The notes under the pieces were generated by a model, which was given only the letters and a program-made list of their open reading frames with translations, made no database searches and was not told where the DNA came from. Positions 1-6,932 of a stretch of DNA of 28,194 nt are shown piece after piece. Source of the stretch: a virus. Position 1 is the first letter of the stretch; every line of letters begins with the position of its first letter. The stretch lies in IMG/VR virus record IMGVR_UViG_3300006802_000412, positions 1-28,194 of that record. One strand, given 5' to 3'. Both the position numbers and the translations under genes were made by a program.

Positions 1-17
1 GCGGGTCTTTTTTTTCC
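1..17 (+). terminator. 3' end of an intrinsic terminator (cut by window edge)
   Basis: The window opens with GCGGGTC followed by an eight-base T run, which looks like the 3' arm and U-tract of a rho-independent terminator whose 5' arm lies outside the window. The same terminator-then-promoter order occurs twice more at 15265-15300 and 22587-22627, which supports the reading. The stem itself cannot be seen. Confidence 0.45.
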
Positions 18-19
18 TC

Positions 20-27
20 TATATTTG
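20..27 (+). promoter_or_regulatory. Bacteroidota-type -7 box TATATTTG for the holin-like gene
   Basis: TATATTTG matches the Bacteroidota sigma-ABfr -7 consensus TAnnTTTG exactly. It lies 22 bases before the ATG at 50, so the transcript would have a leader of roughly 15 bases. No clear -33 TTG element is visible, partly because the upstream sequence is a T-tract and the window edge. Confidence 0.55.
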
Positions 28-49
28 CTCCAACTAAACCCATTCTCCT

Positions 50-214
50 ATGAAAATGTCCAAGGAACAACTTTTCGGAATTATCCGCCACGTTATGTCT
101 GCCGCTGCTGGCTACCTCATCTACCGAGGCTACCTCACCGAAGACCAGGCTGCCGAGATTAGCGGTGCTATCCTCGCTATTATGGCCACCACTTGGTCTG
201 TTGGCTCTAAGTAG
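50..214 (+). CDS. Small holin-like membrane protein (54 aa)
   Basis: This short ORF starts at ATG 50 and ends at TAG 212-214. It encodes 54 residues with a charged N-terminus (MKMSKEQLFG), then two hydrophobic stretches at about residues 13-28 and 38-52 separated by an acidic turn (TEDQAAE). Length and layout resemble the small Pam3-gp28-like putative holins, which share a KEQ..RH..t..GG..v.kG...e..a.ei.GA...l....WS pattern. A holin would form holes in the inner membrane and let the endolysin reach peptidoglycan; the amidase at 2322-2732 is the natural partner, but it is on the opposite strand. A promoter box sits just upstream. The last 8 bases overlap the 3' end of the convergent methyltransferase gene. 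The holin role is inferred from family resemblance and topology. Confidence 0.7.
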   Translation: MKMSKEQLFGIIRHVMSAAAGYLIYRGYLTEDQAAEISGAILAIMATTWSVGSK

Positions 215-875
215 GCGTACAAATCACATCAAACTGAATATCTGAAAGCCCATTAGAAGGGTAGATATTTCGGTAAGAGTACCCAAGGCCGCTAATAGCC
301 TCAAAAAGCTGTTCTGCGGTCTTTTCTTTTCTATGAAGCGTGTGTCTGTTAACCTCTATGAGCATATATGGCTTATATTTCTCAATGGTTTGACGACCTC
401 CTTCCAAAACTTCTATTTCCATGCCCTCGCAGTCAATTTTCATGAAGTTGCATGCCTCTAAATTAAGGCTATCAAGGGTAACGCAAGGGATATCGCCTCC
501 ATTGACCGCATGACTTGCCCCAACGTTTTTATCTATAAGGATTTCTATGTTGTGGCTGCTATCGCTAACGCCAAGAGCCATGCACTTGACCCAATTATAT
601 CGGCTCATATTATGAACTAAACAGTCAAACGATATTTGATTGGGCTCAAAAGCCACGACACTGCCAGTCGAGCCAACGGCATTAGCATAGTAAATCGTGT
701 GGTCTCCAATGAAAGCCCCAATATCAACTACCGTATCTCCTTTCTTAATGTATGGCTTGAGTAAACTCAGCATAGATTGGTCATGGTCTAATCTCCCAGA
801 CTGCTTAACCCACTTCGATATATGAGTGTCTCCATCTATAATAGCAATATTGTTCCTTAGGACAATCTTTTTCAT
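207..875 (-). CDS. FkbM-family SAM-dependent methyltransferase
   Basis: The 222-residue product has the class I methyltransferase layout of the FkbM family. Motif I is seen as VVDIGAFIGDHT at residues 49-60 (SAM binding). An AFEPN motif at 75-79 is typical of the acidic loop that contacts the SAM ribose. The FkbM C-terminal signature MKIDCEGMEIEVLEGG lies at 145-160. FkbM enzymes O-methylate sugars or polyketides; next to two glycosyltransferase-like genes, methylation of a glycan is the likely role. It is the last gene of the minus-strand operon; its ATG overlaps the upstream gene's stop by 4 bases (872-875), which suggests translational coupling. The substrate cannot be read from sequence. 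Confidence 0.85.
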   Translation of the reverse strand: MKKIVLRNNIAIIDGDTHISKWVKQSGRLDHDQSMLSLLKPYIKKGDTVVDIGAFIGDHTIYYANAVGSTGSVVAFEPNQISFDCLVHNMSRYNWVKCMALGVSDSSHNIEILIDKNVGASHAVNGGDIPCVTLDSLNLEACNFMKIDCEGMEIEVLEGGRQTIEKYKPYMLIEVNRHTLHRKEKTAEQLFEAISGLGYSYRNIYPSNGLSDIQFDVICTPT

Positions 876-1567
876 TTTAGAATATTTTTTATTTCGTTAG
901 ACTCATCTTCTGTCAGCCCTGACCAAGACCAAAATTGCTTAACCGGTATGCCCTCAAAACCATCCGAAGAGTGCGTATCTATAAAAAGATAGTTATCCGC
1001 ATCAAAATTTTCGGCACATACCCCCATAACATTAAACTCCGAGAAAGTTCTATTCGCAACCCCATTCATGTACTTATACAAAGACTTCCCATGGATTCTT
1101 TCGAGGTATTCATACGTTAGCTTTACCGTTGAGCCATAAAAAAACAACGGCATCCTCCTCATATATTCCCACTCGCACTTAATCTTAGTAGTATTTTCAA
1201 CGATAGGCTTCCATGGAACATCTATTTTAGAGTAAGGAGACTTCAATAAAATAACTCTTCCATCGACCACTTGACTACGAACATCAAATGGCTCATACGC
1301 TATGCAGTCGCTATCCCAATAACAGATTACGTCTGCATCGGTATATCTCCATGCCTCGAGCTTCGTGTACTGCTGACCAACATAACCATCCTTCATATCT
1401 TGAACCTGAACAACGATTTCTTTCGTTAGGTGAGTCAGATGCCTTTTGTTCGGTATAGCCACGATTACGTTTCGATAGCCGGTAACATTCTTTTCAATAG
1501 AAGCCAACGCATAATCTAACCACCTCAAATCCTTCTCGTAAGTCCTAATAAATATGTCTATAATCAT
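872..1567 (-). CDS. GT-A fold glycosyltransferase-like protein
   Basis: The 231-residue protein begins with a short beta strand and an IRTYEKDLRWLDYALASI segment, as in GT-A-type transferases. It carries a DxD motif in CYWDSDC (D85 and D87), the usual site for Mn2+ and the nucleotide-sugar phosphates. Sequence style resembles the DUF6492-like sugar transferase group, although that assignment is by eye. There is no signal peptide or membrane segment, so it should act in the host cytoplasm. It is joined by 4-base overlaps to genes on both sides, so the three are probably translated as a unit. Donor and acceptor are unknown. Confidence 0.65.
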   Translation of the reverse strand: MIIDIFIRTYEKDLRWLDYALASIEKNVTGYRNVIVAIPNKRHLTHLTKEIVVQVQDMKDGYVGQQYTKLEAWRYTDADVICYWDSDCIAYEPFDVRSQVVDGRVILLKSPYSKIDVPWKPIVENTTKIKCEWEYMRRMPLFFYGSTVKLTYEYLERIHGKSLYKYMNGVANRTFSEFNVMGVCAENFDADNYLFIDTHSSDGFEGIPVKQFWSWSGLTEDESNEIKNILK

Positions 1568-2325
1568 ATCATCTGCATTTTAGCACTAATAATTCCAAAA
1601 ACTTCATAAGAAACGCCACCATAGTTAGGCTCTCCATTTGAATGCCTGTTCATCCTTAAATGAGCAGGCTTCCTCCTCGGCTTAGATGAAATACTCTTAT
1701 ACCCCTCCAAGCTTATAAAATGTTCACACATCCGCATCCAATCGGCAGCAGAATACTGAACATGATGCTCCTTATGGTAAAATATAGATGCCTTTATGTT
1801 AAAAATCGGCAAGTCATTGACCGCAAAACGATAGGGCAGCCAATAATCCCACCAAGTTTGCCCCATAACAAAAGGTGCTTCCGAGAATAAGTGATAGAAC
1901 TTCTTATGAACAACAAAAACGTCTATTCCGACAAAATATCTAATCCCTTTAATATAGTTCCCACTATGGTCGTACCTGTTTGATATAACCAGCCCTCTTT
2001 CACAAGCATCTAAGTATCCGCCAAGAACCTTCCTTTGGTCTCGAAGCTCTATGTCTGAGTTTATGAGCATAACCGAGTCATAATCGTTCTTACGAGCGTA
2101 GTCTATCATATCGGTTATGTAGATATACGGTGCTTTGAACACCTCTTTCCCACTTTTAGGCGCATCCACACGAATGCACCCCCTCGGAACTTTTATGTCC
2201 TCGCACGGGTCGTTCATAGTAACCACATCCCCGATATCGGCTGCCACCCAAGAACTCACACACCTCTGCTGAATATCCCCATTCACATGAGTAGGGCTAA
2301 TCGAAGTTATTACGAGCCTTCTCAT
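1564..2325 (-). CDS. GT-A-like glycosyltransferase
   Basis: The 253-residue product starts RRLVITSISPTH and reaches a conserved-looking VMLINSDIEL segment at residues 85-94, where N89-S-D91 sits in the DxD position of GT-A enzymes. A GIDVFVVHKKF segment and a later VMGQTWWDYWLPY segment look like the acceptor side of this fold. I read it as a glycosyltransferase of the phage or plant 'GT-A-like' type, not as a named family. The gene overlaps the upstream amidase by 4 bases (2322-2325) and the downstream gene by 4 bases (1564-1567). The DxD is a variant, so catalytic activity is less certain than for its neighbour. Confidence 0.55.
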   Translation of the reverse strand: MRRLVITSISPTHVNGDIQQRCVSSWVAADIGDVVTMNDPCEDIKVPRGCIRVDAPKSGKEVFKAPYIYITDMIDYARKNDYDSVMLINSDIELRDQRKVLGGYLDACERGLVISNRYDHSGNYIKGIRYFVGIDVFVVHKKFYHLFSEAPFVMGQTWWDYWLPYRFAVNDLPIFNIKASIFYHKEHHVQYSAADWMRMCEHFISLEGYKSISSKPRRKPAHLRMNRHSNGEPNYGGVSYEVFGIISAKMQMI

Positions 2326-2732
2326 ATATGAGCATACTCAGCCTTAGCATCGAACGAGGGACAGGCCTTATTCACTTTTGGGAAGTCGCAGTGGCCTTGA
2401 ATCTTCGCATTCGGGTACTTCTCTCTCCAAGCATAAAGAACTTGGCTTAACGCATCTCTCTGACCTTGCGTTCGGTTATCAAGCGGATTGCCCCTCGAAT
2501 CAATACCCCCAATATAAGAGACGTGGAGGCTAACAGAATTAAACCCAACCACCCCATTACAAATCGCATCATCCTGCGCCAAAGTGATAACTTCTCCATT
2601 TGCTTTAATAATTTTATGATATCCTGGGGATTTCCATCCCAATCTTTCCCGCCAGTGCCGCTGAATGCTCTCTACCGTGGTCGTTTGCGGGGTAGCAGTA
2701 CAATGAACGCACAAGAACTCAATCTTTCTCAT
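2322..2732 (-). CDS. N-acetylmuramoyl-L-alanine amidase (T7 lysozyme-like endolysin)
   Basis: The 136-residue protein is close to T7 lysozyme in size and motifs. The zinc ligands are visible as H10 (CVHCTAT), H114 (QGHCDF) and C124 (KACPSF). The catalytic-type Y38 lies in PGYHKII, and K122, two residues before the Cys ligand, matches the K128/C130 pair of T7 lysozyme. The family cleaves the amide bond between N-acetylmuramic acid and L-alanine and serves as endolysin. There is no signal peptide, so release would need a holin such as the one at 50-214. It lies between a metallophosphoesterase and glycosyltransferase genes on the minus strand, which is an odd place for a lysis gene. Confidence 0.93.
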   Translation of the reverse strand: MRKIEFLCVHCTATPQTTTVESIQRHWRERLGWKSPGYHKIIKANGEVITLAQDDAICNGVVGFNSVSLHVSYIGGIDSRGNPLDNRTQGQRDALSQVLYAWREKYPNAKIQGHCDFPKVNKACPSFDAKAEYAHI

Positions 2733-2766
2733 ATCGTCTAAGTAAGTGATTTTTTCGTTTATCGTG

Positions 2767-2774
2767 CGAATATA
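2767..2774 (-). promoter_or_regulatory. Possible -7 box upstream of the amidase gene
   Basis: Read on the minus strand the bases are TATATTCG, one mismatch from TAnnTTTG. They lie 34 bases upstream of the amidase ATG in the 45-base gap after the metallophosphoesterase stop. An ATCGT/ACGAT inverted repeat (2761-2765 and 2774-2778) overlaps it and could form a small hairpin. This could be an internal promoter, but the match is imperfect. Confidence 0.25.
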
Positions 2775-2777
2775 CGA

Positions 2778-3680
2778 TTAGGTCGTATGAAATTTAGCTT
2801 CGACAAATCTTGTGTCGTTCTGCGCGCCTTCATTCCTTTTACCTAATATAACCCTGTTCACCTTCAAGTTCATCCAATAGCCTCCGAGTGGCTTAATTCC
2901 CCTTCCTCTCTCAACGTGGTATCCACCTTCACCTGCGCCAAATTCCTCCTTGTATGTACTTGTCCGTAGTTGATGTACCCTTCGATGGGTGATGATTTTA
3001 TTTCTTTTGTTGTAATGATGCACCATATTGACATGGTGATATAACTCATGGACATGCCCTTGCCAAGTTAGGTCATAGCCCTCGGTGTTGGCCATCATAC
3101 GTTGGTCTTGAATAACCCCCTTGGTAACTGGGCCACCTCCTCCTGAGCCGTGGTAGTAGTGAATGATGAATGCCGTGTTGCGCGTTACGTCATCGTTTGG
3201 GGTACTTACGTCCAAGTTAATATGGATAGTGCCTCCATATCCGCCAATCTGCACATTTCCTTTATGCTTGTAGTTATATATGGATTGGAAATATTTGAGC
3301 GCGTCAAACTCCATGTGCCGTAATACTCCTGTTTCGTGGTTGCCATAGCCGATTAAAGCAAGGTTGTCCTTGTATGGCGCGAACCAATCCACTGCATCCT
3401 CCACAACAGCTTGCAAATAATTGCCCTTGTTATGCTCCGGTCGGATATCATCCTTGCTTCGCCTTGGGTCTCCCTTCCCTTGCATTAGACAAAAGAAGTC
3501 TCCGTTCACAATAATGATAGCTCCACGCTCAACAGCCTCATCCAAGTCCTTTTTGAGCAACGCTCTATCGCATTTTGGATTGTCCCAATGTAGGTCGGAA
3601 ATCAACAAAAAATCACAGGATTTGCCTTTTATAGTAATTAGGTGAATGTTTGGCTGCATCTGCTGGATTGAGTGTATCAT
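2778..3680 (-). CDS. Calcineurin-like metallophosphoesterase
   Basis: The 300-residue protein shows the complete metal-binding series of the calcineurin-like phosphoesterase family. The motifs are DLH (D29, H31), GD (D61 in NGDFF), GNHE (N114, H115), a His-rich strand HYYHG around 174-178, and GHVH (H209, H211). Such enzymes use two metal ions to cleave phosphomonoesters, phosphodiesters or nucleotides, and occasionally DNA ends. The substrate is not evident. It is the first gene of the minus-strand operon, with its own promoter, and sits back to back with the terminase genes. A role in nucleotide-sugar or DNA metabolism would fit either neighbour set. There is no signal peptide. Confidence 0.88.
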   Translation of the reverse strand: MIHSIQQMQPNIHLITIKGKSCDFLLISDLHWDNPKCDRALLKKDLDEAVERGAIIIVNGDFFCLMQGKGDPRRSKDDIRPEHNKGNYLQAVVEDAVDWFAPYKDNLALIGYGNHETGVLRHMEFDALKYFQSIYNYKHKGNVQIGGYGGTIHINLDVSTPNDDVTRNTAFIIHYYHGSGGGGPVTKGVIQDQRMMANTEGYDLTWQGHVHELYHHVNMVHHYNKRNKIITHRRVHQLRTSTYKEEFGAGEGGYHVERGRGIKPLGGYWMNLKVNRVILGKRNEGAQNDTRFVEAKFHTT

Positions 3681-3701
3681 TAAGTGGCTTGGTTAATGCC
3701 A

Positions 3702-3709
3702 CAAAGATA
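3702..3709 (-). promoter_or_regulatory. -7 box TATCTTTG for the minus-strand operon
   Basis: On the minus strand TATCTTTG is an exact TAnnTTTG match, 21 bases before the metallophosphoesterase ATG. It should drive the minus-strand operon of phosphoesterase, amidase, transferases and methyltransferase. No convincing -33 TTG is seen. Confidence 0.6.
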
Positions 3710-3747
3710 GTAACCCTAATTAAGTCAGTTTTTTCATAAAAATCTAT

Positions 3748-3755
3748 CATATTTG
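3748..3755 (+). promoter_or_regulatory. -7-like box CATATTTG for the terminase genes
   Basis: CATATTTG differs from TAnnTTTG only at the first base. It ends five bases before the ATG at 3761, so the transcript would be leaderless or nearly so. It is divergent from the minus-strand -7 box, with 38 bases between the two. One start region can therefore serve both directions. Confidence 0.45.
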
Positions 3756-3760
3756 CACAC

Positions 3761-4192
3761 ATGGAAGAAAGTCCATTAGAAAAGAAAGAGAAAAGGAGGG
3801 CTAATCTTGTGGAGTTAAACAAGAATACAAGAATAGTTAATGGCGTTCCGCATGGTAGTATTGTCGGAGCTGCTGAACTTAAGAAGAAAGACCTCCGTAA
3901 AATGATTGAGGCTGAACTCTCTAAAAAAATTAGCGGTACTACTCGTGCAGAAGGATTAGTTGCTCGCTTGATAACCATGGGAATCCAAGGAAACATGAGA
4001 GCGATAGAGCTTATATTGGCCTACCTATACGGAAAACCACAATCCCAAGTTATAGAAGCAGACAACAAACCCTTTGTTTTAGAGCTTACTGAGCCAGAAA
4101 AAGAAGAAGCTTCTATTATGGCTGAAACATATACACAAGTTATTAACAATCAATCTGATGAAACTAACGGCGAAGCAGACGTTAGCTTATAA
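3761..4192 (+). CDS. terS: Putative terminase small subunit
   Basis: The 143-residue protein lies directly before, and overlaps, the large terminase gene. It is mostly charged and helical. The N-terminus is basic (KKEKRRANL). A central ELKKKDLRKMIEAELSKK helix is followed by GNMRAIELILAYLYGKPQ, a pattern seen in phage terminase-small or DUF5681-like proteins where a helical segment precedes a 'YGKP' loop. Small subunits bind the packaging site and load the motor. No clear helix-turn-helix can be assigned by eye, so the call rests on position plus the YGKP-type segment. The acidic tail overlaps the terL start by 35 bases. Confidence 0.65.
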   Translation: MEESPLEKKEKRRANLVELNKNTRIVNGVPHGSIVGAAELKKKDLRKMIEAELSKKISGTTRAEGLVARLITMGIQGNMRAIELILAYLYGKPQSQVIEADNKPFVLELTEPEKEEASIMAETYTQVINNQSDETNGEADVSL

Positions 4193-5501
4193 ACTTGCTC
4201 TATCTGGGGAAAAGCAGTTCATTCTATTTGGCGGGGCAATTCGAGGCGGCAAAACTTACTGGCTTCTTCTCACCTTCATATCTCTTTGCTCTAAGTATCC
4301 TAAGTCTCGGTGGCTAATAGTGCGTTCTTCAAGGCCTACCCTTGAGCGCACCACTATGGTTACATTTAATATGATACTGAGTGAAGGGCTTAAACATTAC
4401 ATATCTGGCTACGATAAGCAGTCTTTAACCGTTACATTCAGTAACGGCAGTGAGCTTATCTTTATGGGGGAGAACTACGACACCGACAAAGACCTTGACC
4501 GCTTCAAAGGGCTTGAAATCAACGGAGGTGGGATTGATGAGATTAACGAGTGCCAAGAGGCTACTTTGTATAAAATGTTAGAGAGGGCAGGTTCTTGGAA
4601 CAACGCTGAGGGCAGGCCTCCTATTGTTGTCTTGGCTACTTGCAACCCGGCAAGTAATTGGGTGAAGGAGGAGGTTTACGATAAGTGGGTGAAGGGAACT
4701 CTGCCTGACACTTGGGCGTACATTCCATCCAAGATAACGGACAATCCGTATATCCCGGAGGACTACCTTAATTCCTTGAAGGCCAATATGCCGGAGTACG
4801 AGTACCTTCGTTTCGTTGAGGGCGACTGGGAGGTTCAAGAGAAGCCTGAAAATCCGTTCTTCACCGCATTTGAGCCGAAGCAGCACGAAAGCCAAGAGAC
4901 GTTTTTCAATCCGAACTTGCCGATTTTATTCTCCTTTGACTTCAACTTACAGCCCTTCGCAGGTATTGTATGCCAAAAGTGGAAGGACGATGAGGGCGAG
5001 CACTTCCATATCGTTGATGAGTTCTCCGTTGCTGATGGCTCTATCCCTAAGATGATAGACGTGATAAAAGAACGCTATGAGCCATACCTTCCTATGTGCT
5101 TGGTTACTGGCGATGCTATGGGCAAACGAGGCGATTTATCTCAGAGGGATAATGCCAACTACTATGAGCAGTTAGCAAGGGGCTTGAAGCTAAGCGGAAA
5201 GCAAATCCGTGTTCAAGATAACCCCAAGCATGAGAACTCTCGAGCCGAGTGCAACTATATTTTGAGGCACTTCCCTGATTTTAAGGTTAATCCAAAGACT
5301 TGCCCCAATACGGCAAGAGACCTTCGAATGCTCAAATGTGATGCCATGGGAAGCATAATTAAGCGAAATAGAAATATAATAACACAACTCGCAGACCACG
5401 GAGATTGCCTCCGCTATGGATTCCACACATATCTTGGAGAGTGGTATATTTACCACTTGAAAAAGAGTGGTTATAAACACATGCCCTATGAGCTGTATTG
5501 A
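4158..5501 (+). CDS. terL: Terminase large subunit (packaging ATPase/nuclease)
   Basis: The 447-residue protein has both terminase domains. In the ATPase half, Walker A is GGAIRGGKT (25-33), Walker B ends GGGIDE (123-128, with catalytic E128), and the coupling motif is VLATCNP (158-164). In the RNase H-like nuclease half, acidic residues appear as D261 (FSFDFN), D319 (TGDAMG) and D413/D416 (LADHGDC). The enzyme drives DNA into the prohead through the portal and cuts the concatemer. Start ATG 4158 places the adenine-binding and Walker A segment at the normal distance from the N-terminus. The portal gene is 12 kb downstream rather than adjacent. Confidence 0.95.
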   Translation: MKLTAKQTLAYKLALSGEKQFILFGGAIRGGKTYWLLLTFISLCSKYPKSRWLIVRSSRPTLERTTMVTFNMILSEGLKHYISGYDKQSLTVTFSNGSELIFMGENYDTDKDLDRFKGLEINGGGIDEINECQEATLYKMLERAGSWNNAEGRPPIVVLATCNPASNWVKEEVYDKWVKGTLPDTWAYIPSKITDNPYIPEDYLNSLKANMPEYEYLRFVEGDWEVQEKPENPFFTAFEPKQHESQETFFNPNLPILFSFDFNLQPFAGIVCQKWKDDEGEHFHIVDEFSVADGSIPKMIDVIKERYEPYLPMCLVTGDAMGKRGDLSQRDNANYYEQLARGLKLSGKQIRVQDNPKHENSRAECNYILRHFPDFKVNPKTCPNTARDLRMLKCDAMGSIIKRNRNIITQLADHGDCLRYGFHTYLGEWYIYHLKKSGYKHMPYELY

Positions 5502-5826
5502 GTGTACCGATTGCCCTTCCATTGGGACTTATGACATTTGTTGCGATGAAATAGTCGTAGCTACTAACTTAACCGCATCTACCGATTATTTGGTTAGGAT
5601 ACTTGACTTAACCTTGAATAGATACATTAACGAAACGGTAACGAGTGATGCTTCTGGGAACGTTTCTATTTCTATAAGTCAAGCTGTCTATGCGCCAAAC
5701 AGAACGTATGAGGCGAAGGTTTATGCAGATGCGACTTGTTCTTTGGATGACCCCATTGAGTTTGAGATGCCTGATACTTCCGAGGCTGCTGATTGTGTTT
5801 CATTTGAACTAATTTATGCTGATTGA
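5488..5826 (+). CDS. Small Cys-rich beta protein, probable virion component
   Basis: From ATG 5488 the product is 112 residues (MSCIECTDCPS...). A GTG at 5467 would add seven residues; the ATG is preferred because it gives the smaller overlap with terL. The N-terminus packs cysteines as C3, C6, C9, C18 and C19. The rest alternates polar and hydrophobic residues (VVATNLTASTDYLVRI, GNVSISISQ, TYEAKVYAD), which suggests an immunoglobulin-like beta sandwich. The ECxDCP motif recurs in the tail protein at 13187-14572, so I infer a structural role. I do not recognise a named family. The end overlaps the next gene by 11 bases. Confidence 0.6.
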   Translation: MSCIECTDCPSIGTYDICCDEIVVATNLTASTDYLVRILDLTLNRYINETVTSDASGNVSISISQAVYAPNRTYEAKVYADATCSLDDPIEFEMPDTSEAADCVSFELIYAD

Positions 5827-6109
5827 AAGAGCTATTGTGGTTAGCCTTATGATTGTGGCTACCCATATTTCTATGGAGGTGGATATGTGGCTTGAATGGC
5901 TAAGACGTATTCTTTCCAAGTTTGTCCCTGAGTCAAGTGTATGGAGCAAGCCATTATACAACTGCGTTGGCTGTATGGCTTCCTTTTGGGGTGTTTTCTA
6001 CTATTGTATTACTGCTTTAACCCCTTACTTTGGGTTTAGTCTTATAGAAATGGCTATCGTGTGCGTTATCTGCATACCTTTGAACTTCATTTTTATAAAA
6101 CTATCGTGA
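5816..6109 (+). CDS. Small membrane protein with CxxC motif
   Basis: The 97-residue protein has an N-terminal hydrophobic helix (about 5-20), an amphipathic middle (MWLEWLRRILSKF), and two strongly hydrophobic stretches near 54-72 and 76-94. Between them lies NCVGCMASFWG, a CxxC next to aromatic and glycine residues that resembles the C-x-x-C-xx-FW signature of small DUF1360-like membrane proteins. Function is unknown; a second holin or a membrane-associated assembly or entry factor are possibilities. It overlaps the preceding gene by 11 bases and ends inside the GTGA start of the following gene. Confidence 0.65.
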   Translation: MLIERAIVVSLMIVATHISMEVDMWLEWLRRILSKFVPESSVWSKPLYNCVGCMASFWGVFYYCITALTPYFGFSLIEMAIVCVICIPLNFIFIKLS

Positions 6110-6765
6110 TAGCCGAATTACTTTACAAATGGTTTCCCAAGCAGTTCAATCAACTTGTTTGGGATGCTACCTATAAGCCGGACAAGATGCGCGGATTAAA
6201 GTTCGCCTTTGTCTGCGAGGGGCACAGGTTCTATGTGTTTGACTCTCTCTTTGAGATGCCTTTGGAGCGTCTTGGGAGGGCTCAAGACTTCGTAATGCAG
6301 CTTCAGAGGATGGTGAGCGACCAAGAGCTAACGCGGTTTCTCGATTCTATGGAGTCTGCTTTATTCGAGTCCACGAATGCTGAAAAGCTTAAGTCCATAT
6401 CGAGGATTGGGTTTCTGATAGGGGAGATGAAGGAGCGTAAGAAGATTTTGATTCACCCTGAAATCATGATGGAGCTTGCAAGCTGTATGCTTGTAAGGGA
6501 AGACCAAGACCCTGCCGACTGGAATGATGAGTTTGAGCAGAAGAAGGTGGAGATGTTCCGAAGGAACTACAAAGGCAAGGGGTTATATGATTTTTTCGTT
6601 TCCGGCGGGTTGAAACAGTTCTTTCCCAACTTAGATTCTTTCGAACAAGATTGGGAAACATATTTAGAGATGTCTCAGTCCCGCCTCAAAGCCCTCGAGG
6701 AGTTGATGAAATCACCTCGCTCGGTAGGCAGCTCTACGACCAAGACAAAGAGTACCGTGAATTAG
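6106..6765 (+). CDS. Putative tail assembly chaperone, upstream frame (G-like)
   Basis: I start this gene at GTG 6106, which overlaps the previous stop by 4 bases (GTGA); an earlier GTG at 6061 would bury 49 bases inside the membrane-protein gene. The product is about 219 residues, helical and charged, with no motif I can name. It sits immediately before a second overlapping frame and then the tape measure gene, the classical place of the lambda G/GT tail chaperone pair. Reading sense is strong up to LKALEELMK (to about 6711). After that the frame gives a low-quality tail (SPRSVGSSTTKTKSTVN), while the -1 frame becomes protein-like. This points to a -1 frameshift giving a fusion of about 275 residues. 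The chaperone role is inferred from position. Confidence 0.65.
   Translation: MIAELLYKWFPKQFNQLVWDATYKPDKMRGLKFAFVCEGHRFYVFDSLFEMPLERLGRAQDFVMQLQRMVSDQELTRFLDSMESALFESTNAEKLKSISRIGFLIGEMKERKKILIHPEIMMELASCMLVREDQDPADWNDEFEQKKVEMFRRNYKGKGLYDFFVSGGLKQFFPNLDSFEQDWETYLEMSQSRLKALEELMKSPRSVGSSTTKTKSTVN
6591..6597 (+). other. Candidate -1 slippery heptamer T-TTT-TTC
   Basis: In the upstream chaperone frame the codons TTT TTC are preceded by T, giving a perfect X-XXY-YYZ heptamer. The -1 frame has a TGA at 6588-6590 directly before it and is then open to 6932, so the heptamer lies exactly where the -1 frame opens. A weak 5 bp stem (GTTTC 6598-6602 with GAAAC 6612-6616) follows at once. Against it, codon sense in 6597-6700 still favours the upstream frame, so the actual shift may lie nearer 6700-6715. 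Confidence 0.35.
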
Positions 6766-6932
6766 TTATCTATCTATCTGAGGGGGATGTCCTTCGCTAC
6801 AACGCCTACATGAAAGTGTCCGTTGAAAAAGCCTTAACTTTGCTTGAGTTTAATCGAGAGAGGCAGAAACGGGAAATGGAAAGTCTAAAAAGCGATGGCA
6901 AGAATACAGATAGAATATACGGCAAGCGTTGA
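6651..6932 (+). CDS. Putative tail assembly chaperone, downstream frame (T-like, by -1 frameshift)
   Basis: This frame is -1 relative to the preceding gene and is open from 6591. The only start-like codons are TTG 6651 and ATG 6810. Good protein-like sequence already begins near 6702 (VDEITSLGRQLYDQDKEYRELV), well before that ATG. An independent start is therefore awkward, and a frameshift from the upstream gene is the simpler explanation, as in lambda G-T. The segment is helical and charged and ends 38 bases inside the tape measure gene. In the family such a T domain binds the tape measure protein while tail tube subunits assemble around it. Coordinates give the ORF, not a proven start. Confidence 0.55.
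   Translation: MGNIFRDVSVPPQSPRGVDEITSLGRQLYDQDKEYRELVIYLSEGDVLRYNAYMKVSVEKALTLLEFNRERQKREMESLKSDGKNTDRIYGKR

Noticed and set aside
3613-3996. 127-codon minus-strand frame across the divergent promoter region
   Set aside because: It runs through both promoter boxes and the start of the small terminase gene, with a Ser/Leu/Phe-rich translation and no motif.
6061-6105. GTG 6061 as start of the chaperone gene
   Set aside because: It lies within the membrane-protein gene, while GTG 6106 gives the usual 4-base GTGA overlap.
6653-6659. GGGAAAC heptamer as slippery site
   Set aside because: It looks like a classical -1 site, but its codons (GGA AAC) are in the downstream frame already, not in the upstream frame, so it cannot move ribosomes from the first frame to the second.
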